64,000 nt of DNA from Desulfoscipio sp. XC116 (GCF_039851975.1 NZ_CP156660.1:806001-870000), one strand, 5' to 3'; shown: positions 39,840-49,011, numbered from the stretch's first letter. Program-made: numbers and translations. The notes: generated by a model from the sequence alone, not told the origin.

Positions 39840-40493
39840 ATGTCCAAGGCAAAAGTATTTATTACTTCACTTGCGCTGGGTGTATCCTTGTTCATGTTAC
39901 CGGGACAATCTTTCGCCGATACTTATTACACGGTTAACAAAGGAGATTCTCTCTGGACAATTTCTCGTATGTACGACACTACGGTAGAAAAAATTGTGTC
40001 ACTGAATGGTCTGGGATCTATTACTATTTACCCCGGTCAAAAATTGTTGGTTACGTCCGCGGGCAATAATTCACAGGCTCAAAAAACTAACCAAGTCAAT
40101 CCAATAAGTCAGGTATCGCGAAGCAGTGACCGCATTGGGGAAATTCTTGATTACGCGCGTTCGTTTCAAGGAGTGCCTTATGCTGCGGCAGGTGGATCAC
40201 CCAGTGGTTTTGATTGTTCGGGCTTCACAAAATTTGTGTATGCTCGATTTGGCTTAAGTTTACCCCGTACCGCCGGTGAGCAGTATGCTATGGGACAAGC
40301 TGTATCGTCAAGTGAAGCTAAACCCGGTGATTTAGTGGCTTTTAAAACCGGCAGTTACATATCTCACATTGGCATTTATATGGGCAGTGGAAAGTTCATC
40401 AGTGCCACTTCCAGTCAGGGGGTTGATATCACTTCGGTTTACGGTTCCTACTGGAAAGATCATTTCTTGGGCTTTTCCAGGATCATACCCTAA
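39840..40493 (+). CDS. Secreted LysM-NlpC/P60 peptidoglycan hydrolase
   Basis: A 217-residue exported protein: signal peptide (residues 1-26, cleavage after SFA), one LysM domain (about 28-72, YYTVNKGDSLWTISRMY), linker, then NlpC/P60 domain with catalytic Cys in FDCSGF, His in YISHIGIYMG. It binds and cuts peptidoglycan stem peptides. Controlled by the c-di-AMP riboswitch directly upstream, linking wall turnover to c-di-AMP, and ended by a strong bidirectional terminator. Confidence 0.95.
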   Translation: MSKAKVFITSLALGVSLFMLPGQSFADTYYTVNKGDSLWTISRMYDTTVEKIVSLNGLGSITIYPGQKLLVTSAGNNSQAQKTNQVNPISQVSRSSDRIGEILDYARSFQGVPYAAAGGSPSGFDCSGFTKFVYARFGLSLPRTAGEQYAMGQAVSSSEAKPGDLVAFKTGSYISHIGIYMGSGKFISATSSQGVDITSVYGSYWKDHFLGFSRIIP

Positions 40494-40500
40494 AAATCAA

Positions 40501-40548
40501 CAGACCAATAATAAAGCCCGCCTGCAGGCGGGCTTTATTATTGGTCTG
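40501..40548. terminator. Bidirectional terminator, perfect palindrome
   Basis: A 48-bp perfect palindrome with arms beginning CAGACCAATAATAAAGCCCG and a TGCA centre. It separates two convergent genes; A/T-rich arms give both strands a U-tract. Confidence 0.85.
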
Positions 40549-40549
40549 T

Positions 40550-40849
40550 CTACGCTTTGTTGTCTAACAATTGTTGTCTGACTACCTTGCCTGATGCAGT
40601 GCGGGGAATGTCTCTAAAAACGAAGTCGATGTGTAATTCACTCGTCCAATCGCTGTTAAGTAACTCCCTGATACTTTCGGGTGTGGGCGGAGGGGGGCCT
40701 CCCGGTTCGACAAATGCTTTAATTTGGGTTCCGGATGATGTGTTAAATGATATAACCACTGCGTCGGCTACGTGGGGGTGTCTATTTATAGCCCGTTCCA
40801 ATTTTCGCAGGTGCATAACCAGGTCGTTGGGGGAGAGTGTGTTAAGCAT
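40550..40849 (-). CDS. Stand-alone C-terminal domain of AMP-binding acyl-CoA synthetase
   Basis: About 99 residues that match only the mobile C-terminal subdomain of acyl-CoA synthetases: HPHVADAVVISF, IKAFVEPGG, IRELL, HIDFVFRDIPRTASGKVVRQQL with the catalytic Lys context. The large N-terminal adenylation domain is missing both here and in the flanks. It has its own start (ATG 40849) and AAGGAGTG, so it may be a real single-domain gene or the remains of a longer one. Confidence 0.75.
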   Translation of the reverse strand: MLNTLSPNDLVMHLRKLERAINRHPHVADAVVISFNTSSGTQIKAFVEPGGPPPPTPESIRELLNSDWTSELHIDFVFRDIPRTASGKVVRQQLLDNKA

Positions 40850-41144
40850 GAAAGTCACTCCTTGCAACTTAACAGAATATTTATAATATTAATACTATTA
40901 AATAACCTATAAAGCAATATCTTTTTGCTAAACGGTCATTATTTGAAGCGAATTGACAACGGTAAATGTTTTTTGGATAGAGATAGTTCGTTAATTGGTT
41001 ATTGAATTATCTATGTTGCTATGATATCTTGTTCACACAAGGGATGGTTTGTGAATATAAAGACAGGGGTAAAGTAACCGGTTGTGCCAGTGAATATCAA
41101 GCCTTTACGGCAGGAATTTTTTCTTTGAAGGGAATGGGTAAACG

Positions 41145-42848
41145 ATGACAGAGAGAAATGCTGTATTCAATAATTTCGGTCAGGATACTGGCCTGGTAAA
41201 GGTTCATATATCTGGTGCGGGGGCTTTGGAAGTGCCCCGTGGTACTTCGCTGCTGGAGCTGCTTAAATATGATGGAGCCTGCCGCAGATCTCCTGTGGTT
41301 GCCGCATTGGTAAATAACGTGTTGATAGGAGTGCGCTCGGATATTCAGCAGGACAGCACTATTGAGTTTGTGGATTTGGAATCGGACGACGGTATGCGTG
41401 TATACACACGCAGTCTGGTCATGCTGCTGGTGCGGGCTGCCAGTGAAGTTTTGCCGGGGTGCAAGGTTAGGATGGAGCATACCTTGGGTAATGGCGTATA
41501 TGGTGAAATTGACTACCGGCGCCGCTTGCACAAAACAGATGTGGAACAAATTGAGGCACGTATGCGGTCAATTGTGCAGGCGGGCGAACCCGTAATTATA
41601 AAACGGATATCTAAAGAAGATGTGGAAGCGTTCTTTAAAATATCCGACCAGGCGGAAAAGTTGGATTTGTTGCGTTATCGTAAATCATCTGCCGTTTGGG
41701 TGCATACTTGCGGCTGGTTTAATGATTTTACTTACGGAAACATGGTCCCCGATACGGGCTGTCTTAATGTTTTTCGCTTGCGGTATTACATGCCCGGTTT
41801 TATTTTGGAATTGCCCCGTAAGGAAGACCCGCAGGTAATACCGGAGTATGTGGAACAGGGGAAATTGGCTAATATTTATTATGAGTCGGAAAAATGGAGC
41901 CGTATTTTAGAAGCGCATAATTTGGTGGAGCTTAATGGACTTCTGGAAAAAGGCGGGGGCGGTAACTTAATTCGGGTGGCCGAGGCTTTCCATGAGAAAA
42001 AGATCGGAGAAATAGCCGACCAAATCGCTAAAAATTCGGATTTAATTCGCATTGTTTTGATCGCCGGTCCATCCTCCTCCGGTAAGACCACCTTTGCCCA
42101 GCGTCTGGGAGTGCAGCTGCGTATTCACGGTATCAGGCCGGTGCCCATTTCTCTGGACGACTATTTTGTAGACCGGGAACTGACTCCCCGGGATGACAAA
42201 GGAGAATATGACTTTGAATGCCTTGATGCTATCGACAGGGAATTGTTTAATGAGCATTTAATTAGTCTGATCCAGGGTGAAGAAGTGCAAATGCCTACCT
42301 ATGATTTTTTGTCCGGCAAGCGTAGTGACCAGGTTAAAACTTTAAAACTGGGCAGCCGCGACTTGCTTATTGTGGAAGGTATTCACGGATTGAATGATCG
42401 GTTGACTGCTTCCATTCCCAAAGGTCGGAAGTTTAAAATATATGTCAGTGCTTTGACTCAAATCAATCTGGATAACCATAATTGGATTCCCACTACTTAC
42501 TTGCGGATATTGCGCAGAACGGTGCGGGATTATCATTGCCGCGGCTATTCCGCCACGGAAACTATTCGCCGCTGGCCATCGGTGAGGCTTGGTGAAGAAC
42601 GGCATATTTTCCCCTTTCAAGAGGGTGCGGATGTGATGTTTAACTCGGCACTGATATATGAATTGGCGGTGCTCAAGAACTATGTAGAACCGATATTGAA
42701 CATGGTGGGGCGTGATAGCCGTGAATATGCGATGGTGCGACGATTAAAACGCTTTTTAGGCTATTTTGCGACCTTATCGGCGGAAGAGGTGCCTTCAAAT
42801 TCTATTATCAGGGAATTTATAGGAGAAAGCTGTTTTAGCGGTCATTAA
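41145..42848 (+). CDS. TGS-domain uridine kinase / phosphoribulokinase family protein
   Basis: A 567-residue protein: N-terminal TGS-like domain (about 15-80) and a threonyl-tRNA-synthetase-like second domain (about 85-260), then a P-loop kinase domain from about 300. This has Walker A GPSSSGKTTFA, the PISLDDYFVDRE substrate loop and the VEGIHGLN Walker B of uridine kinases. Similar fusions are common in Firmicutes. It probably phosphorylates a nucleoside or similar sugar; the exact substrate is not clear. Confidence 0.88.
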   Translation: MTERNAVFNNFGQDTGLVKVHISGAGALEVPRGTSLLELLKYDGACRRSPVVAALVNNVLIGVRSDIQQDSTIEFVDLESDDGMRVYTRSLVMLLVRAASEVLPGCKVRMEHTLGNGVYGEIDYRRRLHKTDVEQIEARMRSIVQAGEPVIIKRISKEDVEAFFKISDQAEKLDLLRYRKSSAVWVHTCGWFNDFTYGNMVPDTGCLNVFRLRYYMPGFILELPRKEDPQVIPEYVEQGKLANIYYESEKWSRILEAHNLVELNGLLEKGGGGNLIRVAEAFHEKKIGEIADQIAKNSDLIRIVLIAGPSSSGKTTFAQRLGVQLRIHGIRPVPISLDDYFVDRELTPRDDKGEYDFECLDAIDRELFNEHLISLIQGEEVQMPTYDFLSGKRSDQVKTLKLGSRDLLIVEGIHGLNDRLTASIPKGRKFKIYVSALTQINLDNHNWIPTTYLRILRRTVRDYHCRGYSATETIRRWPSVRLGEERHIFPFQEGADVMFNSALIYELAVLKNYVEPILNMVGRDSREYAMVRRLKRFLGYFATLSAEEVPSNSIIREFIGESCFSGH

Positions 42849-42996
42849 TTAAACAATAATTAGGTGTAGATTTGCCGCTATTACGCTGCAAGCGGATAGT
42901 TGATGCTTTTATATTTTTTTCCAGTAGAGGGGCAGGAAATACAGTCTGCCAAGTAGTAAGTAATATTACAAATATAATTCGGGGGGAGGAATTATA

Positions 42997-43350
42997 ATGT
43001 ACGCCGATATAGATGGAATATTAACCGAAGACCTGGAAAAAACAGGTAAATTAAACTTTCAATTAAACGACGCACATGTATTTGATGAACAGGTTAAAGA
43101 TGTAACTATATTTTACAAGCTGGTGGGCGAGTCACGTTTTAAATGCTTTCGCAGCAATTTATTCGAGCTGGTTTTTGTGCATTTGACCGAAGATTGGATG
43201 CGCCAGGCCAGGGTGGATTTAAAAAGTATTAATTGTGCAGCTGGTGTTGATGTGCTTTTAGCCTGGGATGAAAACGCGGATACTCTTTCAGTAAAAGGTG
43301 CGCAAGACAGGGATTATATTGTAGTCACAGCCATGCAGATTGATAATTGA
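42997..43350 (+). CDS. Unrecognised 117-residue protein
   Basis: Soluble, acidic (MYADIDGILTEDLEKTGKLNFQ...), with alternating strands and FKCFRSNLFELVFVHLTEDWMRQARVDL. Strong RBS (GGGGGGAGG). Its last 26 bases overlap a convergent small gene. No motif recognised. Confidence 0.55.
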   Translation: MYADIDGILTEDLEKTGKLNFQLNDAHVFDEQVKDVTIFYKLVGESRFKCFRSNLFELVFVHLTEDWMRQARVDLKSINCAAGVDVLLAWDENADTLSVKGAQDRDYIVVTAMQIDN

Positions 43351-43645
43351 ATGGTATCTTTATCTTCCTGATTGTTTTTGGCTCAGGGGCGTTAATTATT
43401 ACTTCCACTACCAAGTAATTGTAAGATTTTTTTATGGCGGTAGCCAGGCCGAATGTGCGCAGTCCGTATTTATCCAAAGTTTGTACTAAGTTGCCGTATA
43501 TAGAGGCTTCGAGCATTAAACGATCGTTTAGCTCGGTATAGCTGACGCCTGCCAATGCCTGCCGGACATAATCGCTGAATTCATCTAAAGCGGGTGTAAG
43601 GGGCGAAGTATCATATTTGGTGTAATCTTCCACTATATCGATCAT
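43325..43645 (-). CDS. Unrecognised 106-residue protein
   Basis: Acidic N-terminus (MIDIVEDYTKYDTSPLTPALDEFSDYV), a helical central region (LNDRLMLEASIYGNLVQTLDKYG) and a strand-rich C-terminus. RBS GGGAGATGG. Convergent and overlapping with the preceding gene at the 3' end. No function can be given. Confidence 0.55.
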   Translation of the reverse strand: MIDIVEDYTKYDTSPLTPALDEFSDYVRQALAGVSYTELNDRLMLEASIYGNLVQTLDKYGLRTFGLATAIKKSYNYLVVEVIINAPEPKTIRKIKIPFNYQSAWL

Positions 43646-43724
43646 CTAACCATCTCCCAGAATTATTTGTAATATATTACCATATTTAAAAATAAATATC
43701 CAGTGCAAAATAACATAGAAATCA

Positions 43725-43759
43725 AACCCCTATTGATTATTTAATCAGTGGGGGTTTTT
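43725..43759 (+). terminator. Intrinsic terminator
   Basis: AACCCCTATTGATTA and TAATCAGTGGGGGTT pair with one mismatch around TT, followed by TTTA. It lies on the plus strand in the 43646-43915 gap, without an obvious plus-strand gene directly upstream. Confidence 0.6.
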
Positions 43760-43915
43760 ATGTAATCCGGCGACGGATGGGATGTGCATGGGCACGATAC
43801 AATCATAAAGACTGTTGTGTTATTATAAAGGGTATGCAAGGTGCTAACCGGGGATGATATATTTAAAGAAGGATAACGGCAGGAAACGAAAGGCAAACTA
43901 GTAAAAAGGTGAGCT

Positions 43916-44164
43916 ATGTATTACGTTTATATGGTAGCTTGTGCTGATGGAACCTATTATACCGGATATACTACGGACCTGGCCAAGCGAGTGCGGAAAC
44001 ATAACCTGGGTCAGGCCAGTAAATATACCAGATCCCGTTTGCCGGTAAAATTAGTGTACTATGAGGTGCAGACAGACAAAAGAAGTGCATTGCAAAGGGA
44101 AATAGCCATAAAAAAACTATCCAGGCACGAAAAAGAAGCACTGGTTGATGATATGCTATGTTGA
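43916..44164 (+). CDS. GIY-YIG nuclease-domain protein (UPF0213/YhbQ type)
   Basis: An 82-residue single GIY-YIG domain: YYVYMVACADGTYYTGYTTDL has the YVY...YTG motif, then Arg in KRVRKHN, and Glu in QREIAIKKL. It may cut branched or damaged DNA. SD AAAAAGGTGA. Confidence 0.93.
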   Translation: MYYVYMVACADGTYYTGYTTDLAKRVRKHNLGQASKYTRSRLPVKLVYYEVQTDKRSALQREIAIKKLSRHEKEALVDDMLC

Positions 44165-44221
44165 AGGTATTAATCTTTAGGCTAAGGGAAAGTAAACGTT
44201 TAAGGAAGAAAGGTGAATGCT

Positions 44222-44701
44222 GTGTTAATCATCAGTGCCTGTCTGGTTGGGGAAAAGTGTCGCTACTTGGGTGATGGATTTGATTACCCCGCATTGCGCA
44301 AGCTGGTGGAAACGGGTAAAGCCGTGCCTGTTTGTCCCGAGGTATTGGGTGGTCTGCCTGTGCCCAGAGATCCCAATGAAATAGTGGGCGGCAATGGCTT
44401 TGATGTGCTTGATGGCAGGGCCAAAGTGATAACCAACCGGGGTGTTGATAAAACAGCTGCTTTTATGCGGGGGGCGGTCGAGGTGCTGGATGCGGCTCGG
44501 AAGAACGGTGCCCGCATGGCTATATTAAAGGAGCGCAGTCCATCCTGCGGGAGTACGATGATTTACGACGGCACATTTACAGGCCGGAAGATCTGCGGTT
44601 ATGGCTGTACCGCTGCTTTGTTAACCAGGGAAGGTATTCAAGTGTACTCGGAGGAAAATTATAAAAAATGCAAGGAAATTGAGAATATATGTTCTGACTG
44701 A
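44222..44701 (+). CDS. DUF523 family protein
   Basis: About 159 residues: ISACLVGEKCRYLG at the start, VPVCPEVLGGLPVPR, LKERSPSCGS and IYDG in the middle are conserved DUF523 features with three or more cysteines likely to bind a metal or sulfur. GTG 44222 follows AAAGGTGA; GTG 44213 would be inside that site. Function unknown; some relatives act on sulfur metabolites such as thiouracil. Confidence 0.87.
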   Translation: MLIISACLVGEKCRYLGDGFDYPALRKLVETGKAVPVCPEVLGGLPVPRDPNEIVGGNGFDVLDGRAKVITNRGVDKTAAFMRGAVEVLDAARKNGARMAILKERSPSCGSTMIYDGTFTGRKICGYGCTAALLTREGIQVYSEENYKKCKEIENICSD

Positions 44702-44787
44702 GGAGATTCTCTTGACGTTGCGCGGCCTGTGGCGTATAATATTTACAAACAACTGTTCTCTTTCTATGTAGGGCCGGGGGTGTGATT

Positions 44788-45078
44788 ATGCGAATTGGTT
44801 CAGGCGCGCAGCGAACATGTGGTCAAACAATGGCCGTAGCCGGGCTTAAAACCGGTTTGGTAATGGATCTTAACAATGAGGTAATGACAAATAGTAAAAC
44901 GGGTCCGGCTATAAATAATAGGACGGGCAGCAAATTAAAATCTAAAATTAGCTTTATAGATGCAGTAATGGACTGTCTGGAAAAGGAGGAAACACTGCTC
45001 GAACAACTGATTGGTTACGGTATTTGCGCTCTAACCGTACTGTACTTGTTAGGCAGCCTGGCTCGAGTGGTCTTTTGA
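44788..45078 (+). CDS. Small protein with C-terminal membrane segment
   Basis: About 96 residues: a Thr/Asn-rich N-terminus, an acidic helix (FIDAVMDCLEKEETLLEQL) and a hydrophobic C-terminal segment (IGYGICALTVLYLLGSLARVVF) that should anchor it in the membrane. No family recognised. It lies 38 bp before the next gene, so they may form a unit. Confidence 0.55.
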   Translation: MRIGSGAQRTCGQTMAVAGLKTGLVMDLNNEVMTNSKTGPAINNRTGSKLKSKISFIDAVMDCLEKEETLLEQLIGYGICALTVLYLLGSLARVVF

Positions 45079-45116
45079 TTTTTATTCTAACCAGCCATAG
45101 AGAGGAAGAGTTATAT

Positions 45117-45869
45117 ATGTGTGGTATTAATGACAAATTAGCTATAGAGGAAATACGGGACAAACAGATGATTGATGAACGGCAGATTACTGAAAAGCCT
45201 TGGTTAGCCACGCAATGGGCCGGGCGGGCGGAGTCCCCCGGGCTTCTAGATGAAAGGGCCGATCTTTTGCTATCTCTGGCACGGCTGCCCTTAAAAAAAC
45301 AGGCGGTGGCTATAAGCAGGTGTGCCGACCGGGATAAACTGGTGGAACATTTATTAGTCCGGGAGGAATTTGGTGCTGCTCTTAACTTATTACACGGCGA
45401 CCTATCCAGGTGGTTACCGGATGTTAGTGAATTTAGTGATTTAAAGTGGCTGCTGGCTGTGCTGCTGCAGGTGAAAACACAATCGGCAGGTAAAAAGGCC
45501 CGAGTGGTTTGGCAAACTTCATCCGGTGTCCAGATACGGGAAAGTGCCGCTATGCTGGAGGCGTTTATGGAGGATGCGCTCGCTGCCGCCGCTGCCGCCT
45601 GGGTGCGCTGTTTATGCGGACCCGGTGGTGATCACCAGGTGTTGGAGATGCCTCTGGTCATGGCTGACCCGGAACTGGGAGAGGCGATTATAAGTGAACT
45701 GGCTCGGGACCCGCGGGCTTTGGCCCTGTTGGTGGAAGAAGTAAGACTGCGGCCGGCGGGTGTCGGTCTGTCCCGGCAGCGGTTACCGGTGTTGCTGCAA
45801 AAGGGTGCTCAGGCGGCCCGGTATTGTTATGATACTATTACTGCCGGATTAAGTGATATGGGTGCGTAA
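45117..45869 (+). CDS. Unrecognised protein, 250 residues
   Basis: Mostly helical with many Leu-rich helices (LLSLARLPLKKQAVAISRC, LKWLLAVLLQVKTQS). It has no membrane segment and no clear domain. Alanine-rich run (EDALAAAAAAWVRCLCG) near residue 160. AGAGGAAGAG precedes the ATG. It may be paired with the small membrane protein upstream. Confidence 0.6.
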   Translation: MCGINDKLAIEEIRDKQMIDERQITEKPWLATQWAGRAESPGLLDERADLLLSLARLPLKKQAVAISRCADRDKLVEHLLVREEFGAALNLLHGDLSRWLPDVSEFSDLKWLLAVLLQVKTQSAGKKARVVWQTSSGVQIRESAAMLEAFMEDALAAAAAAWVRCLCGPGGDHQVLEMPLVMADPELGEAIISELARDPRALALLVEEVRLRPAGVGLSRQRLPVLLQKGAQAARYCYDTITAGLSDMGA

Positions 45870-45885
45870 TGATCAATATATAATT

Positions 45886-45965
45886 ATTATTGGAATAATT
45901 GGCTGAACCTGGGAAGGGGAGCGTCGCTCACTACTTTAAGAAAGTAGTTTTGCGACACTCCCTTT
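45886..45965 (+). repeat. Dispersed structured repeat R1, copy c (5'-truncated)
   Basis: Contains only the GGAATAATTGGCTGAACCTGGGAAGGGGAGCGTCGC part (first 20 bases GGAATAATTGGCTGAACCTG) and the strong closing hairpin with AAAGTAGT/ACTACTTT inner arms. The first hairpin of copies a and b is missing. Directly followed by repeat R2 copy d. Confidence 0.7.
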
Positions 45966-46036
45966 ATTTTTACTTTTAGGAGGGGTGGAATCCCCATTTG
46001 AAGCCTCGATGTTCGGCTTTAGCTGAGCAAGTTCAT
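45966..46036 (+). repeat. Dispersed structured repeat R2, copy d
   Basis: GGAGGGGTGGAATCCCCATT, TGAAGCCTCGATG and the TTCGGC-TTTA-GCTGAG hairpin, then CAAGTTCATTTTG. All four R2 copies are on the plus strand. Confidence 0.65.
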
Positions 46037-46212
46037 TTTGTCGGCTAGGCGATAATAATTATGTCGGCCGGCTGATAATAATTTTACATATTCTCAAAAT
46101 TTTATTGTTATGCCTTATGATAAATGGTATTATATATATAAAAATGCAGCAATGGTTTAATTTGTATTGCGGCAGAGGAGTTTGTTTAAGGAAGCGAGGG
46201 GTAGAAAAAAAG

Positions 46213-47025
46213 ATGCTTCCCATAAAAATGGCGGCCTGTGAACCCTTGTATAAGACAGAAGACATTTTCAATATCGTGGAGGTTAAAAGGATAACTACCA
46301 GGTTCCTGGAACAAGCGGTTTTAGTGTTATACGATGAAAAGTCCGATATGCAAGTGTTATGTGGGCCATGCTGCAGTAAGACGTGTGCCATAGCGCCTTC
46401 GATCTGTAATATTATACGCATGATAAGTGATAACAAAGTATTATTTAAGGAAGCTTTAGTGGTGCATAATCATCCCAAATTGCCCTGGCATGGTGAGGTT
46501 ATCCCATCGGAAGACGATATTGCTTCCACGGAGTTATTAAAATGGCAACTGGCGTTACTGGGTATTAAATTGCGGGATCATGTCATTATTACCGGCCATA
46601 AAAAACGTACTTTGGCGGAAATGGGTCTTTGTGTGGACAGGTGTTTGCATGTCAATGGTGTGGAAATTAAGCGATTTTTGTATTGTTTTTTAATGCAAAT
46701 AAGTGCGGTGCTGGAACATGATGAAGCGCTGGACGAATTAAATGATTTATTGGCTCAAAATTTGGCGTTTCTAAGCTGGTATTATGATAAACACTGTTTA
46801 GCCCGGGTTTTTGCATTTAAACCCGTGGATGTTAATTTTGTGGCCTGGTTAACCAAATTACGCACCAAGGATAATTTACTGAGCTATTTGGTTGAAGCTT
46901 TGGCTAGCTTGCAGGATGGCAAAAAAATAAAGTTGCACCCGGAAAACATTATCCCGCATGGTAAGGAATTTCAAAAGCGCATAATATCAGGTAAATATAA
47001 AATCAGCTGTTCGTCAGTTGGTTAG
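46213..47025 (+). CDS. RadC/JAB-like metal-dependent domain protein
   Basis: About 270 residues. The central VVHNHP (85-88) with PSEDDIAST (98-106) and LGIKLRDHVIIT reproduce the RadC/JAB1-MPN metal site (two His, Ser, Asp). A cysteine cluster (CGPCCSKTC, about 50-58, plus Cys65) precedes it, unusual for RadC. The last 100 residues are helical and not recognised. It is isolated between a repeat cluster and typA. Upstream in-frame starts exist; ATG 46213 is preferred because GAGGGGT precedes it, though at a long distance. Confidence 0.65.
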   Translation: MLPIKMAACEPLYKTEDIFNIVEVKRITTRFLEQAVLVLYDEKSDMQVLCGPCCSKTCAIAPSICNIIRMISDNKVLFKEALVVHNHPKLPWHGEVIPSEDDIASTELLKWQLALLGIKLRDHVIITGHKKRTLAEMGLCVDRCLHVNGVEIKRFLYCFLMQISAVLEHDEALDELNDLLAQNLAFLSWYYDKHCLARVFAFKPVDVNFVAWLTKLRTKDNLLSYLVEALASLQDGKKIKLHPENIIPHGKEFQKRIISGKYKISCSSVG

Positions 47026-47156
47026 AATGTGACTTCCCCTGATGGTATTGCGTTAACGGCATGGGCGGCTGCTATCCACTAGTAGATGATTGATAATTAA
47101 TAAAGCAACCGGGCCGCCCGGATAAGCCAACAGCCCGGTCATTGAACGGAAATTAT

Positions 47157-48935
47157 TTAGTCCGATTGTTTACGCATGCGCAGTGATTTGGGGGTCACCT
47201 CCAGCAGTTCGTCATCGGCGATAAACTCCATGCACTGTTCCAGACTCATTGGCCGGGGAGGGGTAAGCTTGGCCGAAACTTCGGAGGTGGAACTGCGCAT
47301 GTTGGATAATTGCTTCTTCTTGCAAACGTTAATGACCAGGTCTCCCGGCCGGGCGTGTTCGCCTACCAGCATACCCCGGTATATCGGTACCCCGGGCCCG
47401 ACAAACAGTTCGCCCCGTTCTTGAGCATTTTCCAGTCCGTATGTGGTGGAATCACCGTTCTCGAAGGCTATCAGCGAACCTCTGGAGCGGGTATGGATAT
47501 CTCCCTGATAAGGCGCGTAATGATGGAAAGCGTGGTGCATAATGCCGAGCCCTTTGGTATCGGTCATAAATTCGGAGCGGTAGCCGAACAGGCCCCGGGT
47601 GGGTATGTGGAAGATCAGACGCATTAGGCTGTCGTTTTTATGTTGCATGTTAATGAGCTCGCTTTTACGGGGCCCCAGGCGTTCCATGACGATGCCTACA
47701 TATTCTTCCGGTATTTCCAGAGTTAATTCCTCCACCGGCTCACTTCTGACTCCGTCAATAACCCGTTCCACCACCTGCGGGCGGGATATTTCAAATTCAT
47801 AACCCTCCCGGCGCAAGTTTTCTATCAGGATGGACAAGTGCAATTCGCCGCGTCCCGATACCAAAAATGTATCCGGTGTTTCGGAGTTGGCCACGCGCAA
47901 GCTGACATCCGATTCCAGTTCCCGAAACAGCCTTTCACTCAATTTGCGGGAGGTAACGTAAGTGCCCTCCTGCCCGGCAAAGGGGCTTTTGTTAACGTGA
48001 AAAGCCACGGCCATAGTGGGTTCGTCAATACTGACAAAACTCAATGGCAGCGGGTTTTCCGGGTCGGCAACGGTGTTGCCCACGTTAATATCCAAAAGGC
48101 CGGTTACTACTACTATATCTCCTGTAGTGGCTTCCTCCACGGACATTTTTTTAAGCCCGCTGAAAACGAACAGGCCGGTTACTCGCTGGCGCTGCATTTC
48201 GTTGCCGGCTTTCAGCACGGCCACTTCCTGCTTGACCCTGATTATGCCGTTATGGATACGCCCTATGGCCTGTCGGCCCAGGTAAGTATCGTAATCAATC
48301 AAGGTAACACCCAACTGCAGGGGGGCCTGTGGCTCTCCGCCGGGTGCGGGTATTCTTTGCACAATCATGTCAAATAGCGGTTTTAAGTCCGACCCCGGTG
48401 TGCCGGGGTCTAAAGTGGCCGTGCCGGTGCGGGCATTGGTATAAATGACCGGGAAATCCAGCTGCGCATCGCTGGCCTCCAGCTCAATAAATAAATCCAG
48501 CACTTCATCAATTACTTCTTTAGGCCGTGCGTGCAGACGGTCGATCTTATTAATTACTACAATAGGCGCCAGTCCGGCTTCCAGCGCTTTGCGCAATACA
48601 AAGCGAGTCTGGGGCATGGGACCCTCGAATGCGTCCACCAATAGCAGTACTCCATCCACCATTTGGACAATGCGTTCCACTTCACCGCCAAAGTCGGCAT
48701 GGCCTGGAGTGTCTACTATGTTTAGCTTGTGCTGGCCGTATTGCACCGCTGTATTTTTGGCCATGATGGTGATGCCCCGCTCTCGTTCCAAATCATTGCG
48801 GTCCATGACGCGCTCTTCAATAACTTGCTTGGCATGGAATACGCCGCTTTGTTTGAGCATGCCGTCCACCAGAGTGGTTTTGCCGTGGTCAACGTGGGCT
48901 ATAATGGCTAGATTGCGAATCATGTTTTTATCCAT
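47157..48935 (-). CDS. typA: Ribosome-associated GTPase TypA/BipA
   Basis: About 592 residues, full length. G1 AHVDHGKTTL, G2 RGITI, G3 DTPGHADFGGEVER, G4 NKID, then the EF-G-like domains and the BipA-specific C-terminal domain. It assists ribosome assembly and translation under stress. ATG 48935 is used because AAAGGAA precedes it; an in-frame ATG lies seven codons earlier. Confidence 0.96.
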   Translation of the reverse strand: MDKNMIRNLAIIAHVDHGKTTLVDGMLKQSGVFHAKQVIEERVMDRNDLERERGITIMAKNTAVQYGQHKLNIVDTPGHADFGGEVERIVQMVDGVLLLVDAFEGPMPQTRFVLRKALEAGLAPIVVINKIDRLHARPKEVIDEVLDLFIELEASDAQLDFPVIYTNARTGTATLDPGTPGSDLKPLFDMIVQRIPAPGGEPQAPLQLGVTLIDYDTYLGRQAIGRIHNGIIRVKQEVAVLKAGNEMQRQRVTGLFVFSGLKKMSVEEATTGDIVVVTGLLDINVGNTVADPENPLPLSFVSIDEPTMAVAFHVNKSPFAGQEGTYVTSRKLSERLFRELESDVSLRVANSETPDTFLVSGRGELHLSILIENLRREGYEFEISRPQVVERVIDGVRSEPVEELTLEIPEEYVGIVMERLGPRKSELINMQHKNDSLMRLIFHIPTRGLFGYRSEFMTDTKGLGIMHHAFHHYAPYQGDIHTRSRGSLIAFENGDSTTYGLENAQERGELFVGPGVPIYRGMLVGEHARPGDLVINVCKKKQLSNMRSSTSEVSAKLTPPRPMSLEQCMEFIADDELLEVTPKSLRMRKQSD

Positions 48936-49011
48936 GTTATATTCCTTTCCGGGCATCCTGCGTTGTTATTTACCTACATGATATTACTCTTTTTTAGCGT
49001 TTTTTTCAACT

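Noticed and set aside
18710-46036. CRISPR array or integron sites formed by R1/R2
   Set aside because: Copies are 9-10 kb or more apart, with no regular spacing, spacers or cas/integrase genes.
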